Below, piece by piece: positions 54,331 through 62,673 of a stretch of DNA of 64,000 nt. The notes under the pieces were generated by a model, which made no database searches, was not told where the DNA came from, and worked only from the letters and a program-made list of their open reading frames with translations. Every line of letters begins with the position of its first letter. The stretch's first letter is position 1. The translations under genes and the position numbers were made by a program. Source of the stretch: Nocardioides_C sp963700955 (lineage in GTDB: Bacteria > Actinomycetota > Actinomycetes > Propionibacteriales > Nocardioidaceae). Location: NCBI GenBank assembly GCA_963700955.1, contig CAVOZH010000011.1, positions 496,001 to 560,000 of the forward strand, read 5' to 3'.

Positions 54331-55054
54331 AGCGGGGCTCGGTCGCGTGGAGGGCGCGGACGGTCGGCGAGGTCTCGACCTCGTTCGGCTCCGGGTAGGT
54401 CCCGAGGAGCCGGTCCGCCGTGCCGGCCGTGGTGACCGTGAACCAGTAGTGCTCGTTCTTGTAGTGGTGCAGCCGGTGGTTGCGCCACACCGCGCGGAAT
54501 GCCTTCGACTTCGGCCGGTAGTCGCTGTGCACCAGGTAGTGCGTCCACTCGTAGAAGAAACCGAGCGCCGCCACCGACACCAGGAAGGTCAGGCCGAGTC
54601 CGTCGCGCGGGAAGACGAAGAAAGCGACCACCACGTACGTCGGAAGCAGCCACGCCAGCACCTGCCACGGGATGAACACGAGCGGGATGTCGCGCGGGTC
54701 GGCGTGGTGGGCGCGGTGCTTGCGCGCGAGCAGCGAGTCGAGCTCGACCGGCCCGACACTCCGCGGCCGCCAGTGCAGCACGAACACGTGGATCACCCAT
54801 TCGATGAGCGGGAACGACGCCACCAGCGCCACCGGCAACACCGCATCGGTCCAGCGGTAGTCGCCGACGACGACCCGGGCCACGACGCCGAAGGTCAGCA
54901 GGCTCCCGATCATCCAGGGCGACGGGTGGCGCACGAACGAGCGCCAGGCGCCGCCCAGCGACACAGAGGTACGACGGGCGCCGGTGATCCGCTGCTCGTC
55001 GGCGGCGAGCCGCTCCTGTGCGAGCTTCTCGATCTCGGGTGAGGGACGGGACAT
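54323..55054 (-). CDS. Fatty acid hydroxylase / sterol desaturase family membrane protein
   Basis: 243 residues from ATG 55054, coupled to the GntR gene (TGATG). Four histidine clusters of the di-iron family: EWVIHVFVLHW, KHRAHHADP, EWTHYLVHSDY, and NHRLHHYKNEHYWFTVTT. Membrane helices include WMIGSLLTFGVV, VLPVALVASFPL, LLPTYVVVAFFVF and GLGLTFLVSVAAL. A bound di-iron centre and lipid substrate are expected. Its stop is inside repeat copy C. Regulation by the upstream FadR-like repressor is likely. Confidence 0.9.
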   Translation of the reverse strand: MSRPSPEIEKLAQERLAADEQRITGARRTSVSLGGAWRSFVRHPSPWMIGSLLTFGVVARVVVGDYRWTDAVLPVALVASFPLIEWVIHVFVLHWRPRSVGPVELDSLLARKHRAHHADPRDIPLVFIPWQVLAWLLPTYVVVAFFVFPRDGLGLTFLVSVAALGFFYEWTHYLVHSDYRPKSKAFRAVWRNHRLHHYKNEHYWFTVTTAGTADRLLGTYPEPNEVETSPTVRALHATEPRSL

Positions 55055-55773
55055 CAGGCTTCCTCCAGGTCGTGGATCGCGGAGATCAGGGTGGTCGTCG
55101 CAGGGCGCAGCAGGCGCTCGGCGGCCGCACGCGCGGCCTCGGGGTCGTGAGCGGCGATCGCCGCCCGCACCTCGCGGTACGCGTCGATCTGGCTCACCTC
55201 GGCCTCCATCAGCACGGCGAGCGCGTCGATGGCCGGCTCGTACGCAGCTCGGAGACTGTTGAACATCAGCCGGAAGACCACGGAGTCGGCGCCGTCGACG
55301 ACGTGGTCCCAGAACGTGAGCGCCGCCCGCTGGCGCGCCACGGCGTCGTCGTCGGCCTCGAGTGCCGAGATCGCGTCCGCCAGGGCGTCGTACAACGCGT
55401 GCGTGCCGCGCTCCGCCGCGAGGGCGGCCACCTCGGGAGCGATCGCGAGCCTGGCCTCGAGGATGCTGCGCGCCACGGAGACGTCGAGCTCGTCGTTGCG
55501 GACCAGCAGCCGAGGGAGCAGGTCGAGGCCCGCGGAGCGACGGAACTCCCGCACGGTGGTCGCGCCGCCGTGACGCACCTCGACGAGGCGGGCCTGGGCC
55601 ATCCGCTGCAGGGCTTCGCGCACGGCCGGCCGCGAGACACCGAGCACCTCGGCCAGCCGCCGCTCGCTCGGGAGGCTCTCCCCGGGCGCGAGCTCGCCGT
55701 CGACGACGTCGGACAGGATCTGGTCGAACACCTCGTCAGGGACGAGACGCCGTGCCACGGGTTTCAGGGCCAT
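55054..55773 (-). CDS. FadR-subfamily GntR transcriptional regulator
   Basis: 239 residues from ATG 55773 (TTG 55782 alternative). wHTH: LPSERRLAEVLGVSRPAVREALQRMAQARLVEV. The FCD effector domain (about 90-220) has RNDELDVSVARSILEARLAIAPEVA and FWDHVVDGADSVVFRLM, with the Asp/His metal-type motif only partial. A perfect FadR-type operator lies 38 bp upstream. First gene of an operon with the fatty-acid hydroxylase. Divergent from SURF1. Confidence 0.9.
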   Translation of the reverse strand: MALKPVARRLVPDEVFDQILSDVVDGELAPGESLPSERRLAEVLGVSRPAVREALQRMAQARLVEVRHGGATTVREFRRSAGLDLLPRLLVRNDELDVSVARSILEARLAIAPEVAALAAERGTHALYDALADAISALEADDDAVARQRAALTFWDHVVDGADSVVFRLMFNSLRAAYEPAIDALAVLMEAEVSQIDAYREVRAAIAAHDPEAARAAAERLLRPATTTLISAIHDLEEA

Positions 55774-55810
55774 GCCGACCAAGGTCGTCGTCTCGCCCGG
55801 CAGTGGTCAA

Positions 55811-55823
55811 GTGGTCAGACCAC
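55811..55823. promoter_or_regulatory. FadR-type operator
   Basis: GTGGTCAGACCAC, a perfect palindrome containing TGGTCAGACCA, the core of the E. coli FadR site (TGGTCNGACCA). It is between the GntR gene and SURF1. Confidence 0.75.
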
Positions 55824-55935
55824 TATCCGGACGCGCGGAGCGGCGGGAAGCCGGTGATCCGTCCCAGGGGTCTAGACATCCGGCCGGCTGGAGGCCGGAC
55901 GGGCGGCGTGGGGACCGGCACGTACCCTGGACCGC

Positions 55936-56733
55936 GTGCGGAGGGTCCTGGGCGTGCTGCTGGCACCACGCCTGCTTCCCCTCCACCTGCTCGGCGCCGC
56001 AGCCGTGGTCGCAGCGGTCGTCCTCGGCCTGTGGCAGCTCGACGTCTGGAAGGCACACCGCGCGTCGGAGGCGCGCGACATCTCCTCGGTCCAGCCGGTC
56101 GCGCTGGACAAGGTGCTCGGCCCGGACCAGCCCTTCCCCTCCTCAGCGGTCGGCCAGCCGGTGGACCTCGCCGGCGCCTGGCTCCCGGGCTCGACCTTCT
56201 ACGTGACCGACCGAAGGCTGGACGACCGGAAGGGCTACTGGGTCGTCACGCCGGTCGCGGTGTGCGAACGCCCGGCCGCCTGCAAGACGGGGTCCGCGCT
56301 GCTCGTCGTGCGCGGCTGGACGGCGGACCCGGCCGACGCACCTCCCCCGCCGAAGGGCGAGGTGAGGCTGACCGGGTGGCTCCAGCCGGCGGAGGGCTCA
56401 GGCGTTCCCGACCCGGACCCGGCCGACGACCGGCTCCCCGAGCTGCGCATCGCCGACGCCGTCCAGCGGGTCGACCAGGACCTGTACGGCGCCTACCTGA
56501 TCGCTCGGGAGGCCGCACCCCAGGACGCCCTGGCGGGCCTGGAGCGGGTCACCCCGGAGTCGTTGCCGAAGCCGTCGTCGGCAACCGGCCTGCGCAACCT
56601 GTTGTACGCAGTGCAGTGGTGGGTCTTCGCCGGCTTCGCGGTGTTCGTCTGGTGGCGCTGGGCCAGGGACGAGGTCGAGCAGTGGCGTCGGTCCCAGGAG
56701 ACTGCAGCGGGACCGGAGCCCGACGGGGTCTGA
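55936..56733 (+). CDS. SURF1-family cytochrome oxidase assembly protein
   Basis: 265 residues from GTG 55936. Membrane helices at both ends: HLLGAAAVVAAVVLGLWQLDVW (first, with the QLDVWK motif of SURF1) and NLLYAVQWWVFAGFAVFVWW (last). The extracytoplasmic part contains GQPVDLAGAWLPGSTFYVTDR and YWVVTPVAVC. Family proteins help assemble cytochrome c oxidase. Followed by DUF3817 and lipid genes. Confidence 0.9.
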   Translation: MRRVLGVLLAPRLLPLHLLGAAAVVAAVVLGLWQLDVWKAHRASEARDISSVQPVALDKVLGPDQPFPSSAVGQPVDLAGAWLPGSTFYVTDRRLDDRKGYWVVTPVAVCERPAACKTGSALLVVRGWTADPADAPPPPKGEVRLTGWLQPAEGSGVPDPDPADDRLPELRIADAVQRVDQDLYGAYLIAREAAPQDALAGLERVTPESLPKPSSATGLRNLLYAVQWWVFAGFAVFVWWRWARDEVEQWRRSQETAAGPEPDGV

Positions 56734-56748
56734 GGTACCGTCGGACGG

Positions 56749-57177
56749 GTGAAATCCCTGCTCACCCCGTACCGCGTCATGGCCAACGTCGTCGGCGTCC
56801 TGCTGATCGTCCTGGTCCTCATCGGCCTGCCGCTGCACTACCTGTTCCCCGACGGCAGCACGCCCGAGACCATCGGCGCGACCATCTCGGCCACGCTGGG
56901 CGTCGCGCACGGGTGGCTCTACATGATCTTCCTGGTCGTGGCCTTCACCCTCTCGCGGCGAGCCGGGTGGAACCTCACCTTCACGGTGACCACGCTGCTC
57001 GCGGGCACCGTGCCGATCCTGTCGTTCTGGGCCGAGCACCGCGCCACGCGTGACGTGCGGGCCCGGATCGCCGTCGAGGAGGGGGCGCCCATCGGCATGA
57101 CCACCGCCTCGACCACCGACTCCGGCACGAGCGCCGAGACCCGCAGCAACGAGCCCGCCGGCCCGGCCGGAGCCTGA
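56749..57177 (+). CDS. DUF3817 membrane protein
   Basis: 142 residues from GTG 56749, 15 nt after SURF1. Three helices: VMANVVGVLLIVLVLIGLPL, WLYMIFLVVAFTLSRR and FTVTTLLAGTVPILSFW. The conserved AHGWLYMIF motif of DUF3817 is present. Hydrophilic Thr/Ser/Glu tail. Function unknown; widespread in actinobacteria. Confidence 0.85.
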   Translation: MKSLLTPYRVMANVVGVLLIVLVLIGLPLHYLFPDGSTPETIGATISATLGVAHGWLYMIFLVVAFTLSRRAGWNLTFTVTTLLAGTVPILSFWAEHRATRDVRARIAVEEGAPIGMTTASTTDSGTSAETRSNEPAGPAGA

Positions 57178-57181
57178 CCTC

Positions 57182-58018
57182 ATGACCCGCACCGCCTTCG
57201 TCCTCGGCGGCGGCGGTGTGCTCGGAGCCGTCGAGGTGGGCATGCTCCGTGCGCTCGCTGAGTCCGGCATCGAGCCCGACATCATCCTCGGCACGTCTGT
57301 GGGAGCGCTCAACGGCGCGCTCGTCGCGGCCGACCCCGGGCCGGGCGTGATCGACCGGCTGATCGCCCTCTGGGAGAGCGCCGCCGCCGGCAAGGAGGTG
57401 TACGGCGACGGGGCGATGCGGCAGGTCACCCGCGCGGTTCGGACCGGCACCCACCTCCACTCGACCAAGCCCCTGCGCGAGCGGCTCCGGCAGGAGCTCG
57501 GGGACCTCACCTTCGACGAGCTCGTCATCCCCTTCCAGTGCTGCGCCGCGAGCATCGAGCGCGCCGCTGAGCACTGGTTCACCGAGGGCCGGGTCGTCGA
57601 CGCGGTGGTGGCGTCGGCTGCCGTGCCGGGTCTGCTCCGGCCCGCGCGGGTCGGCGACGAGCACTACCTCGACGGCGGCATCGTGAACTCCATCCCGGTG
57701 GGTCGCGCCGTCGAGGTCGGCGCGGACCGGATCTTCGTGCTCCAGGTCGGGCGCATCGACCGCCCGCTGCAGCCGCCGCGCAAGCCGTGGGAGGTCGCCC
57801 GGGTGTCCTTCGAGATCGCCCGGCGCCACCGCTTCAACCGCGAGATGGCCGCGCTCCCGGAGAACGTCGTCGCCCACGTGCTGCCCACCGGTGGGGGGTC
57901 GTCCCGCGACGACTCCCTCCTTGCCTACCGCGACTTCAAGGCGGTGATGAGGCGCATCGACGCGGCGTACGACGCCAGCGCGAAGTACCTCGCCGACCTC
58001 CAGGAGCCCCTGGGATGA
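57182..58018 (+). CDS. Patatin-like phospholipase
   Basis: 278 residues from ATG 57182, 4 nt after DUF3817. Oxyanion loop FVLGGGGVLGAVEVGML, nucleophile GTSVGALNGALVA (GxSxG), and catalytic DGGIVNSIP (DGG). The usual Ser-Asp dyad is intact, so acyl-hydrolase activity is likely. The stop overlaps the next ATG (ATGA), coupling it to the acyltransferase: a lipid-remodelling pair. Confidence 0.92.
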   Translation: MTRTAFVLGGGGVLGAVEVGMLRALAESGIEPDIILGTSVGALNGALVAADPGPGVIDRLIALWESAAAGKEVYGDGAMRQVTRAVRTGTHLHSTKPLRERLRQELGDLTFDELVIPFQCCAASIERAAEHWFTEGRVVDAVVASAAVPGLLRPARVGDEHYLDGGIVNSIPVGRAVEVGADRIFVLQVGRIDRPLQPPRKPWEVARVSFEIARRHRFNREMAALPENVVAHVLPTGGGSSRDDSLLAYRDFKAVMRRIDAAYDASAKYLADLQEPLG

Positions 58019-59082
58019 CGACGGTCCTCCAGCGGGTGGTGGTGGCGCCGGCGCTGATCCTGCTGACCGTCGTACTCCTCACCACCATTCCGCTGTGGGT
58101 GATCGGTGCCGCCCTGCTCTCACCGCTCGTGCCCGGCCGGCTCCGCCCGCTCCGGCTGCTGTGGGTGGCGCTGCTGCACCTGGTGCTCGAGAGCCTGATC
58201 CTGATCGAGCTCTTCGGACTGTGGATCGCGTCGGGCTTCGGGATCTTCATCCGCAGGCCGTACTTCGAGCGGATCCACTACGACCTGGCGCAGACCTACC
58301 TGGTGATCTTCTTCCGGGAGGCGCGGCGGGTGCTTCGGCTGAAGATCGTCACCGAGGGGCCGGCGCCGGACGCCTACCCGGGCTCGCCGCTGCTCGTCTG
58401 CTCGCGGCACGCCGGACCCGGTGACTCCTTCACGCTGATGTACGCGCTCATGCACTGGTACGGCCGTGAGCCGCGGGTCGTCCTGAAGGACACGCTGGCC
58501 TGGGATCCCGCGATAGGCGTACTCCTCAGCCGCGTGCCCAGCCGGTTCGTCTCCCCGCCGAAGAAGACCGATCCCGGAGACCGCCTCGAGAGGGAGGTCG
58601 GCGAGCTCGCCCGCGACCTTGACCACAACGACGCGTTCGTGATCTTCCCCGAGGGTGGCAACTTCACCCCGGAACGTCGCACGAAGGCGATCGACAAGCT
58701 CCGGCGCCTCGGGCTGGAGAAGATGGCGCGCAGGGCGGAGCGGATGCAGCACGTACTCGCCCCGCGGCCGGGCGGCTTCCTCGCCGCGCTCGACGCTGCG
58801 CCGACCGCGGACGTGGTCATGGTGGCGCACACCGGCCTCGACCACATGCTCACGGTGACCGACGTCTGGCGCGAGCTGCCGATGGACAAGCAGATCATCA
58901 TGCGGTGGTGGCGGATCCCCCGCAGCGAGATCCCCGATGGGCGGGAGCAACGGATCGACTGGCTCTTCTCGTGGTGGGAGGACATCGACCGGTGGATCGC
59001 GGAGAACCGGCCGGTGGACCTGCCTGGTCGCAGGTCGGCCCGCAAGGGTGCGGCACCGAGCGCGACGGAACCCCCGGCCTAG
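58015..59082 (+). CDS. PlsC-family acyltransferase with N-terminal membrane helices
   Basis: 355 residues from ATG 58015 (ATGA with patatin). Two N-terminal helices (ALILLTVVLLTTIPLWVIGA, LLHLVLESLILIELFGLWIA). Acyltransferase blocks: CSRHAGPGDSFTLMYAL (HX4D), RVVLKDTLAWDP, VIFPEGGNFTPERR (FPEG). C-terminal basic tail. Predicted lysophosphatidate-type acyltransferase of the inner membrane. Substrate not determinable. Confidence 0.9.
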   Translation: MTTVLQRVVVAPALILLTVVLLTTIPLWVIGAALLSPLVPGRLRPLRLLWVALLHLVLESLILIELFGLWIASGFGIFIRRPYFERIHYDLAQTYLVIFFREARRVLRLKIVTEGPAPDAYPGSPLLVCSRHAGPGDSFTLMYALMHWYGREPRVVLKDTLAWDPAIGVLLSRVPSRFVSPPKKTDPGDRLEREVGELARDLDHNDAFVIFPEGGNFTPERRTKAIDKLRRLGLEKMARRAERMQHVLAPRPGGFLAALDAAPTADVVMVAHTGLDHMLTVTDVWRELPMDKQIIMRWWRIPRSEIPDGREQRIDWLFSWWEDIDRWIAENRPVDLPGRRSARKGAAPSATEPPA

Positions 59083-59122
59083 CCTTCAGGTGGGAGCCTC
59101 GACCTCCGAGCCCGGACGCAGA

Positions 59123-59153
59123 ACGTCCCGGCCACCTGCGGTGACCGGGACGT
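59123..59153. terminator. Bidirectional hairpin between convergent genes
   Basis: ACGTCCCGG and CCGGGACGT pair around a CACC-TGC-GGTG inner stem. It separates the acyltransferase from the Ala-rich repeat gene. Confidence 0.7.
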
Positions 59154-59183
59154 CCGGATGCCTTGCCCGTTCGGGCTGCGAAG

Positions 59184-59939
59184 TCAGCTCTTGTCGTTGT
59201 CGACCTTGATCTCCTCGACCGGGTTGTCGGGGGTCGTCGCGGCGTGCGGCTCCTCGGCGGCGTCGGCGGCGGCCTCGTCGGGGCCGGCGCCGGCCTCGTC
59301 ACGAGCCTTCGCCGCTGCGGCTGCCGCGGCAGTGCCCATGGGGGTCTCGTCCATATCGGCAGCGCCGGCTCCCGTCGTCGCGACGCCCGGAGCGGAGTAC
59401 GACGGGGTCGTGCCGGAGGTGGGTGTGTACGACGACTGCCACGCCGTGCTCGCCTCGCGGTCGGACATCCGCTTGGCCACGAAGGCGACGATGCCGCTCA
59501 GACCCAGCAGGACCACCAGGTTGCGCAGCTTGTGGGACTGCTTCTTGGCGGGCGCCTCGACCTCACCCTTGAGGGCGGCGGCGGTGGCGGCGCCTCGCTT
59601 CATCGCCTCTTCGCGCACGTCCTCCGTGGCCTCGGACGCGGCGGCGACGGCGGCGGTGATCACCGGGAGGACCTCGGTGGTGAACTTCGTCCGGGCGCTC
59701 TCGACCACCGGTGTCGCCTTCTCGCGAGCCTCGGCGACGTACGGCGCGGCCTTCTCGCGTGCCTCGGCGACGTAGGGGGCGGCCTTCTCCCTTGCTTCGG
59801 CGGCCTTCACCTTGGCGTCCGCGATGACGGGCCCGGCCTTCTCGCGGGCGCTCTCCACGTGCGGGGCGAGCCGGTCCCTGACCTCGCCGGCCTGGTCACG
59901 CATCTTCTGCGTCTTGGTCTTCGACTTCGACTTCAGCAT
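59184..59939 (-). CDS. Ala/Lys/Glu repeat protein with one membrane helix (LEA/apolipophorin-like)
   Basis: 251 residues from ATG 59939 with GAGAGGA upstream. The N-terminal half is amphipathic helix of imperfect 11-residue units such as EAREKAAPYVA, which includes three near-identical 33-bp DNA repeats at about 59719-59810. One hydrophobic segment (LRNLVVLLGLSGIVAFVAKR) precedes a Ser/Thr-Ala tail and an acidic end. Similar to YtxH-type or LEA-like desiccation proteins, but not placed firmly. It may bind membranes or DNA. Confidence 0.7.
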   Translation of the reverse strand: MLKSKSKTKTQKMRDQAGEVRDRLAPHVESAREKAGPVIADAKVKAAEAREKAAPYVAEAREKAAPYVAEAREKATPVVESARTKFTTEVLPVITAAVAAASEATEDVREEAMKRGAATAAALKGEVEAPAKKQSHKLRNLVVLLGLSGIVAFVAKRMSDREASTAWQSSYTPTSGTTPSYSAPGVATTGAGAADMDETPMGTAAAAAAAKARDEAGAGPDEAAADAAEEPHAATTPDNPVEEIKVDNDKS

Positions 59940-60139
59940 CGTCGAGGTGTCCTCTCTTCGGTGATCTTCGATCGAGTCCGTGCCCGCTAATGACCCGATC
60001 ATGCCGTGTAGGTGACTCGAATCAAACCCTCGAACCGGGTGGTGTCGGGGCCAGACCGAACCTGCTTGCCGTGCGTGGGAGGATCAGGGCGCAGTCACAA
60101 TCAGCACCCGACCGAGCACCCGAACCGAAAGGCGACGCC
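59940..60139. other. Divergent intergenic region before ppiA
   Basis: 200 bp containing the promoters of the LEA-like gene and ppiA. GAACCGAAAGG precedes ppiA. No clear operator seen. Confidence 0.35.
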
Positions 60140-60667
60140 ATGGCGGCCGAGGACCTGTGGGCAACCCTCAAGACGAACCGGGGCGACATCGTCGTCCACC
60201 TGTTCCCGAACCACGCACCGAAGACGGTCGCGAACTTCGTCGGTCTTGCTGAGGGAACCCAGGAGTACACCGACCCCAAGACCGGCCAGAAGACCACCAG
60301 CCGGTTCTACGACGGCCTCGGATTCCACCGGGTCATCGACGGCTTCATGATCCAGGGCGGCTGCCCGCTCGGCACCGGCACCGGCGGCCCCGGCTACACC
60401 TTCAAGGACGAGTTCCACCCCGAGCTCTCCTTCAGCAAGCCGTACCTCCTCGCGATGGCCAACGCCGGTCCGGGCACCAACGGCTCGCAGTTCTTCATCA
60501 CCGTGGGCGAGACGCCGTGGCTCAACAACCGGCACACGATCTTCGGCGAGGTCGAGGACGCCCAGAGCCAGGCCGTGGTCGACGCGATCGCCACGACCAA
60601 GACCGCCGCCGGCGACAAGCCCGTCGACCCGGTCGTGATCGAGACCGTCGAGATCGAACGCCGCTGA
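60140..60667 (+). CDS. ppiA: Peptidyl-prolyl cis-trans isomerase (cyclophilin)
   Basis: 175 residues from ATG 60140 with GAAAGG upstream. Cyclophilin core: LKTNRGDIVVHLFPNHAPKTVANFVGLAEG, FYDGLGFHRVIDGFMIQGG (catalytic Arg in FHR), SQFFITVGETPWLNNRHTIFGEV. No signal peptide, so cytosolic. The orthologue Rv0009 is at the same place. Confidence 0.96.
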   Translation: MAAEDLWATLKTNRGDIVVHLFPNHAPKTVANFVGLAEGTQEYTDPKTGQKTTSRFYDGLGFHRVIDGFMIQGGCPLGTGTGGPGYTFKDEFHPELSFSKPYLLAMANAGPGTNGSQFFITVGETPWLNNRHTIFGEVEDAQSQAVVDAIATTKTAAGDKPVDPVVIETVEIERR

Positions 60668-60723
60668 CCGACTGGCCTCCACACGAGTCACCGACAAGCC
60701 CCGCCTGAGCCAGCGAGCCCCGC

Positions 60724-61644
60724 ATGAGCACCGAGACCGCGCCGTACTGCTACCGGCACCCGGACCGAGAGACCCACATCCGCTGTCAGCGATGTGGGCG
60801 TCCGATCTGCCCGGACTGCATGAACCAGGCCGCGGTCGGGTTCCAGTGCCCGTCGTGTGTGCGCGAGGGTTCCCGGAGCACGAGGTCCGCACGTACGGCG
60901 TACGGCGGGCAGCGCTCGGGCAACCCCGCGCTCACCTCGCAGGTGCTCATCGCGATCAACGTCGCGGTCTGGCTCCTGATCACCGCGACGGGCGGCCGGA
61001 CGAGCGAATGGCTCGTCCGGCTCGCCCTGTTGCCGCTGGGCCGATGCGAGCGTCCGGGTGGCCTGGCCTACCTGCCGGGTGCGACGGAGCAGCAGTGTGC
61101 GACCGCGCCCGCGTTGCAGTGGGTCGACGGCGTCGCGAGCGGCGCCTGGTGGCAGCTGGGCACGTCGATGTTCACGCACCAGGCGGTCATGCACATCGGG
61201 TTCAACATGCTCGCCCTGTGGTTCCTCGGCCCCCAGCTGGAGGCGGTGATCGGCCGCACCCGGTTCCTCGCGCTCTACTTCCTCTCCGGACTCGCCGGCA
61301 GCACCGCGGTCTACTTCCTGACCGCGCCGGAGATCCCGACGATCGGTGCTTCGGGTGCGATCTTCGGCCTCATGGGCGCCCTGCTCGTGATCGCGTTCAA
61401 GGTCAAGGCCGACTACAGCCAGATCCTGCTCTGGCTCGGGCTGAACGTGATGATCACCGTCTTCGGCCGCGGGTTCATCTCCTGGCAGGGCCACCTCGGC
61501 GGGCTGGTCGGCGGCGTGCTGATCGCGATCGTCCTGGCCTACAGCCCCCGCCGGAACCGCGTCCTGTGGCAGAGCCTCGGTCTCGGGGCCATCGCGCTGG
61601 CCATCCTTGTGGGGATCGTCGCCCGCACCCTCGTCCTGACCTGA
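60724..61644 (+). CDS. Rhomboid-family intramembrane serine protease with N-terminal zinc finger
   Basis: 306 residues from ATG 60724. B-box-like zinc finger: CYRHPDRETHIRCQRCGRPIC with later CMNQAAVGFQCPSC. Six membrane helices follow. Catalytic serine in TIGASGAIFGLMGAL, and the His in SWQGHLGGLVGGV; HIGFNMLALWFLGPQLE is the conserved N-terminal helix motif. Cytoplasmic zinc finger suggests partner binding. Its stop is 11 nt before repeat copy D. Matches Rv0110-type rhomboids. Confidence 0.92.
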   Translation: MSTETAPYCYRHPDRETHIRCQRCGRPICPDCMNQAAVGFQCPSCVREGSRSTRSARTAYGGQRSGNPALTSQVLIAINVAVWLLITATGGRTSEWLVRLALLPLGRCERPGGLAYLPGATEQQCATAPALQWVDGVASGAWWQLGTSMFTHQAVMHIGFNMLALWFLGPQLEAVIGRTRFLALYFLSGLAGSTAVYFLTAPEIPTIGASGAIFGLMGALLVIAFKVKADYSQILLWLGLNVMITVFGRGFISWQGHLGGLVGGVLIAIVLAYSPRRNRVLWQSLGLGAIALAILVGIVARTLVLT

Positions 61645-62080
61645 GACCCACCTTCGCGCTGTAACGCGGGGTTATCGACGCTCTGCAAGCGGCAGACCGC
61701 TGGGGAGGCGTCCACAGCGCGGTGGAAGAGGGCGCGCCGCACCCCCCACAGGTAGACCACCGGTCTAGTTGGCGGTTTCACCGCCCCACGGAGGGGTAGG
61801 AGACCCTCCGTCACACTCCGGCTCCGTGTTGGCCGTAACTTATCCACACTGGGGATAAGTCCTGTGGATGAATAACACCGGTGTGATTCCTTTGTCTGCG
61901 CCCGCTTCCGGGTCGATTCCCAGTCCCCTCTCCACCCCGTCTACCCCGGTCCTAGGCGGCTTTCACGCGTGATCGGGGCCCGGCCGAGGCCCTGACGGCG
62001 CCGTACCCAGAGACAGGACAACCCCTCCGCGGCCTGTGGGAAGCCGGCGAAGGGGCTGTGGATAACCAGGTCGAGCCGGG
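61645..62080. other. Rhomboid-crgA intergenic region with repeat D and DnaA boxes
   Basis: 436 bp. It holds repeat copy D, then DnaA-box sequences TTATCCACA at 61840-61848 (within the inverted repeat TTATCC..GGATAA), TCATCCACA at 61863-61871 (minus) and TTATCCACA at 62057-62065 (minus). No gene seen. Confidence 0.6.
61656..61719 (+). repeat. Dispersed 3'-end hairpin repeat, copy D
   Basis: CGCTG TAACGCGGGGTTA, CGACGCTCTG, CAAGCGGCAGACCGCT, then GGGGAGGCGTCCACAGCG. Reads with the rhomboid gene, 11 nt past its stop. AGCGG/CCGCT pairing is retained, and the outer CGCTGT/ACAGCG arms pair. Confidence 0.75.
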
Positions 62081-62557
62081 CTACTCCCAGCGAGTCGCGT
62101 AGACGAACCCGACCGCCATGAAGCCGATACCCACGATCAGGTTGTAAGCCTCGAGGTTGCGCAGCACCGGGATCTCGGTGGGCTGTCCGGCCATGTAGTA
62201 GACGATGATCCACACCAGGCCGATGAGGAAGCAGCCGAGCATCCCGACCACCACGCCGCGGCCACGGCCCAGCGGAGTGCTCGGGTTGGCGAACAGCGAC
62301 AGGCCGATGAACAAGATGCCGAACCCGATGAGGAAGTTCCAGCGACCGAGGTCGCCCATCCAGGTCAGCTGCTTACCGTCCTGCGCGACGTTGATGTAGA
62401 CCGCGATCCAGGCGATGCCCAGGAGGGTCACGAGCGTGGCGACGACCGTCCGCACGATCGAGATGCCGGACCCCTGGTTGTACGCCGGCTTGGTGCCAGC
62501 GGGGGAACTCGCTGCCTTTCCGCGGGGGCGGGCCTTGCTGCGGCTCGAGTCGGACAC
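62081..62557 (-). CDS. crgA: Cell-division protein CrgA, internally duplicated
   Basis: 158 residues from GTG 62557 with AAGGAG 8 nt upstream. Usual CrgA has about 85 residues and two helices; this has four. The first half (GIAWIAVYINVAQDGKQL, GRWNFLIGFGILFIGLSLF) and second half (GLVWIIVYYMAGQPTEIPVL, YNLIVGIGFMAVGFVYATRWE) repeat the same WIxVYY, IGxGx pattern. CrgA coordinates FtsZ and PBPs at septa. In the conserved position (Rv0011c). Confidence 0.88.
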   Translation of the reverse strand: MSDSSRSKARPRGKAASSPAGTKPAYNQGSGISIVRTVVATLVTLLGIAWIAVYINVAQDGKQLTWMGDLGRWNFLIGFGILFIGLSLFANPSTPLGRGRGVVVGMLGCFLIGLVWIIVYYMAGQPTEIPVLRNLEAYNLIVGIGFMAVGFVYATRWE

Positions 62558-62673
62558 CTGGAACTCCTTGGACTCACGATCAGGGGCGATGCTTGGGACG
62601 TCAGATAGCGTAGTCCGGGACATTCTTCACCACGAAAGCGCACCCGAGCCTCCCGACCCGCTATGAGCCATCC

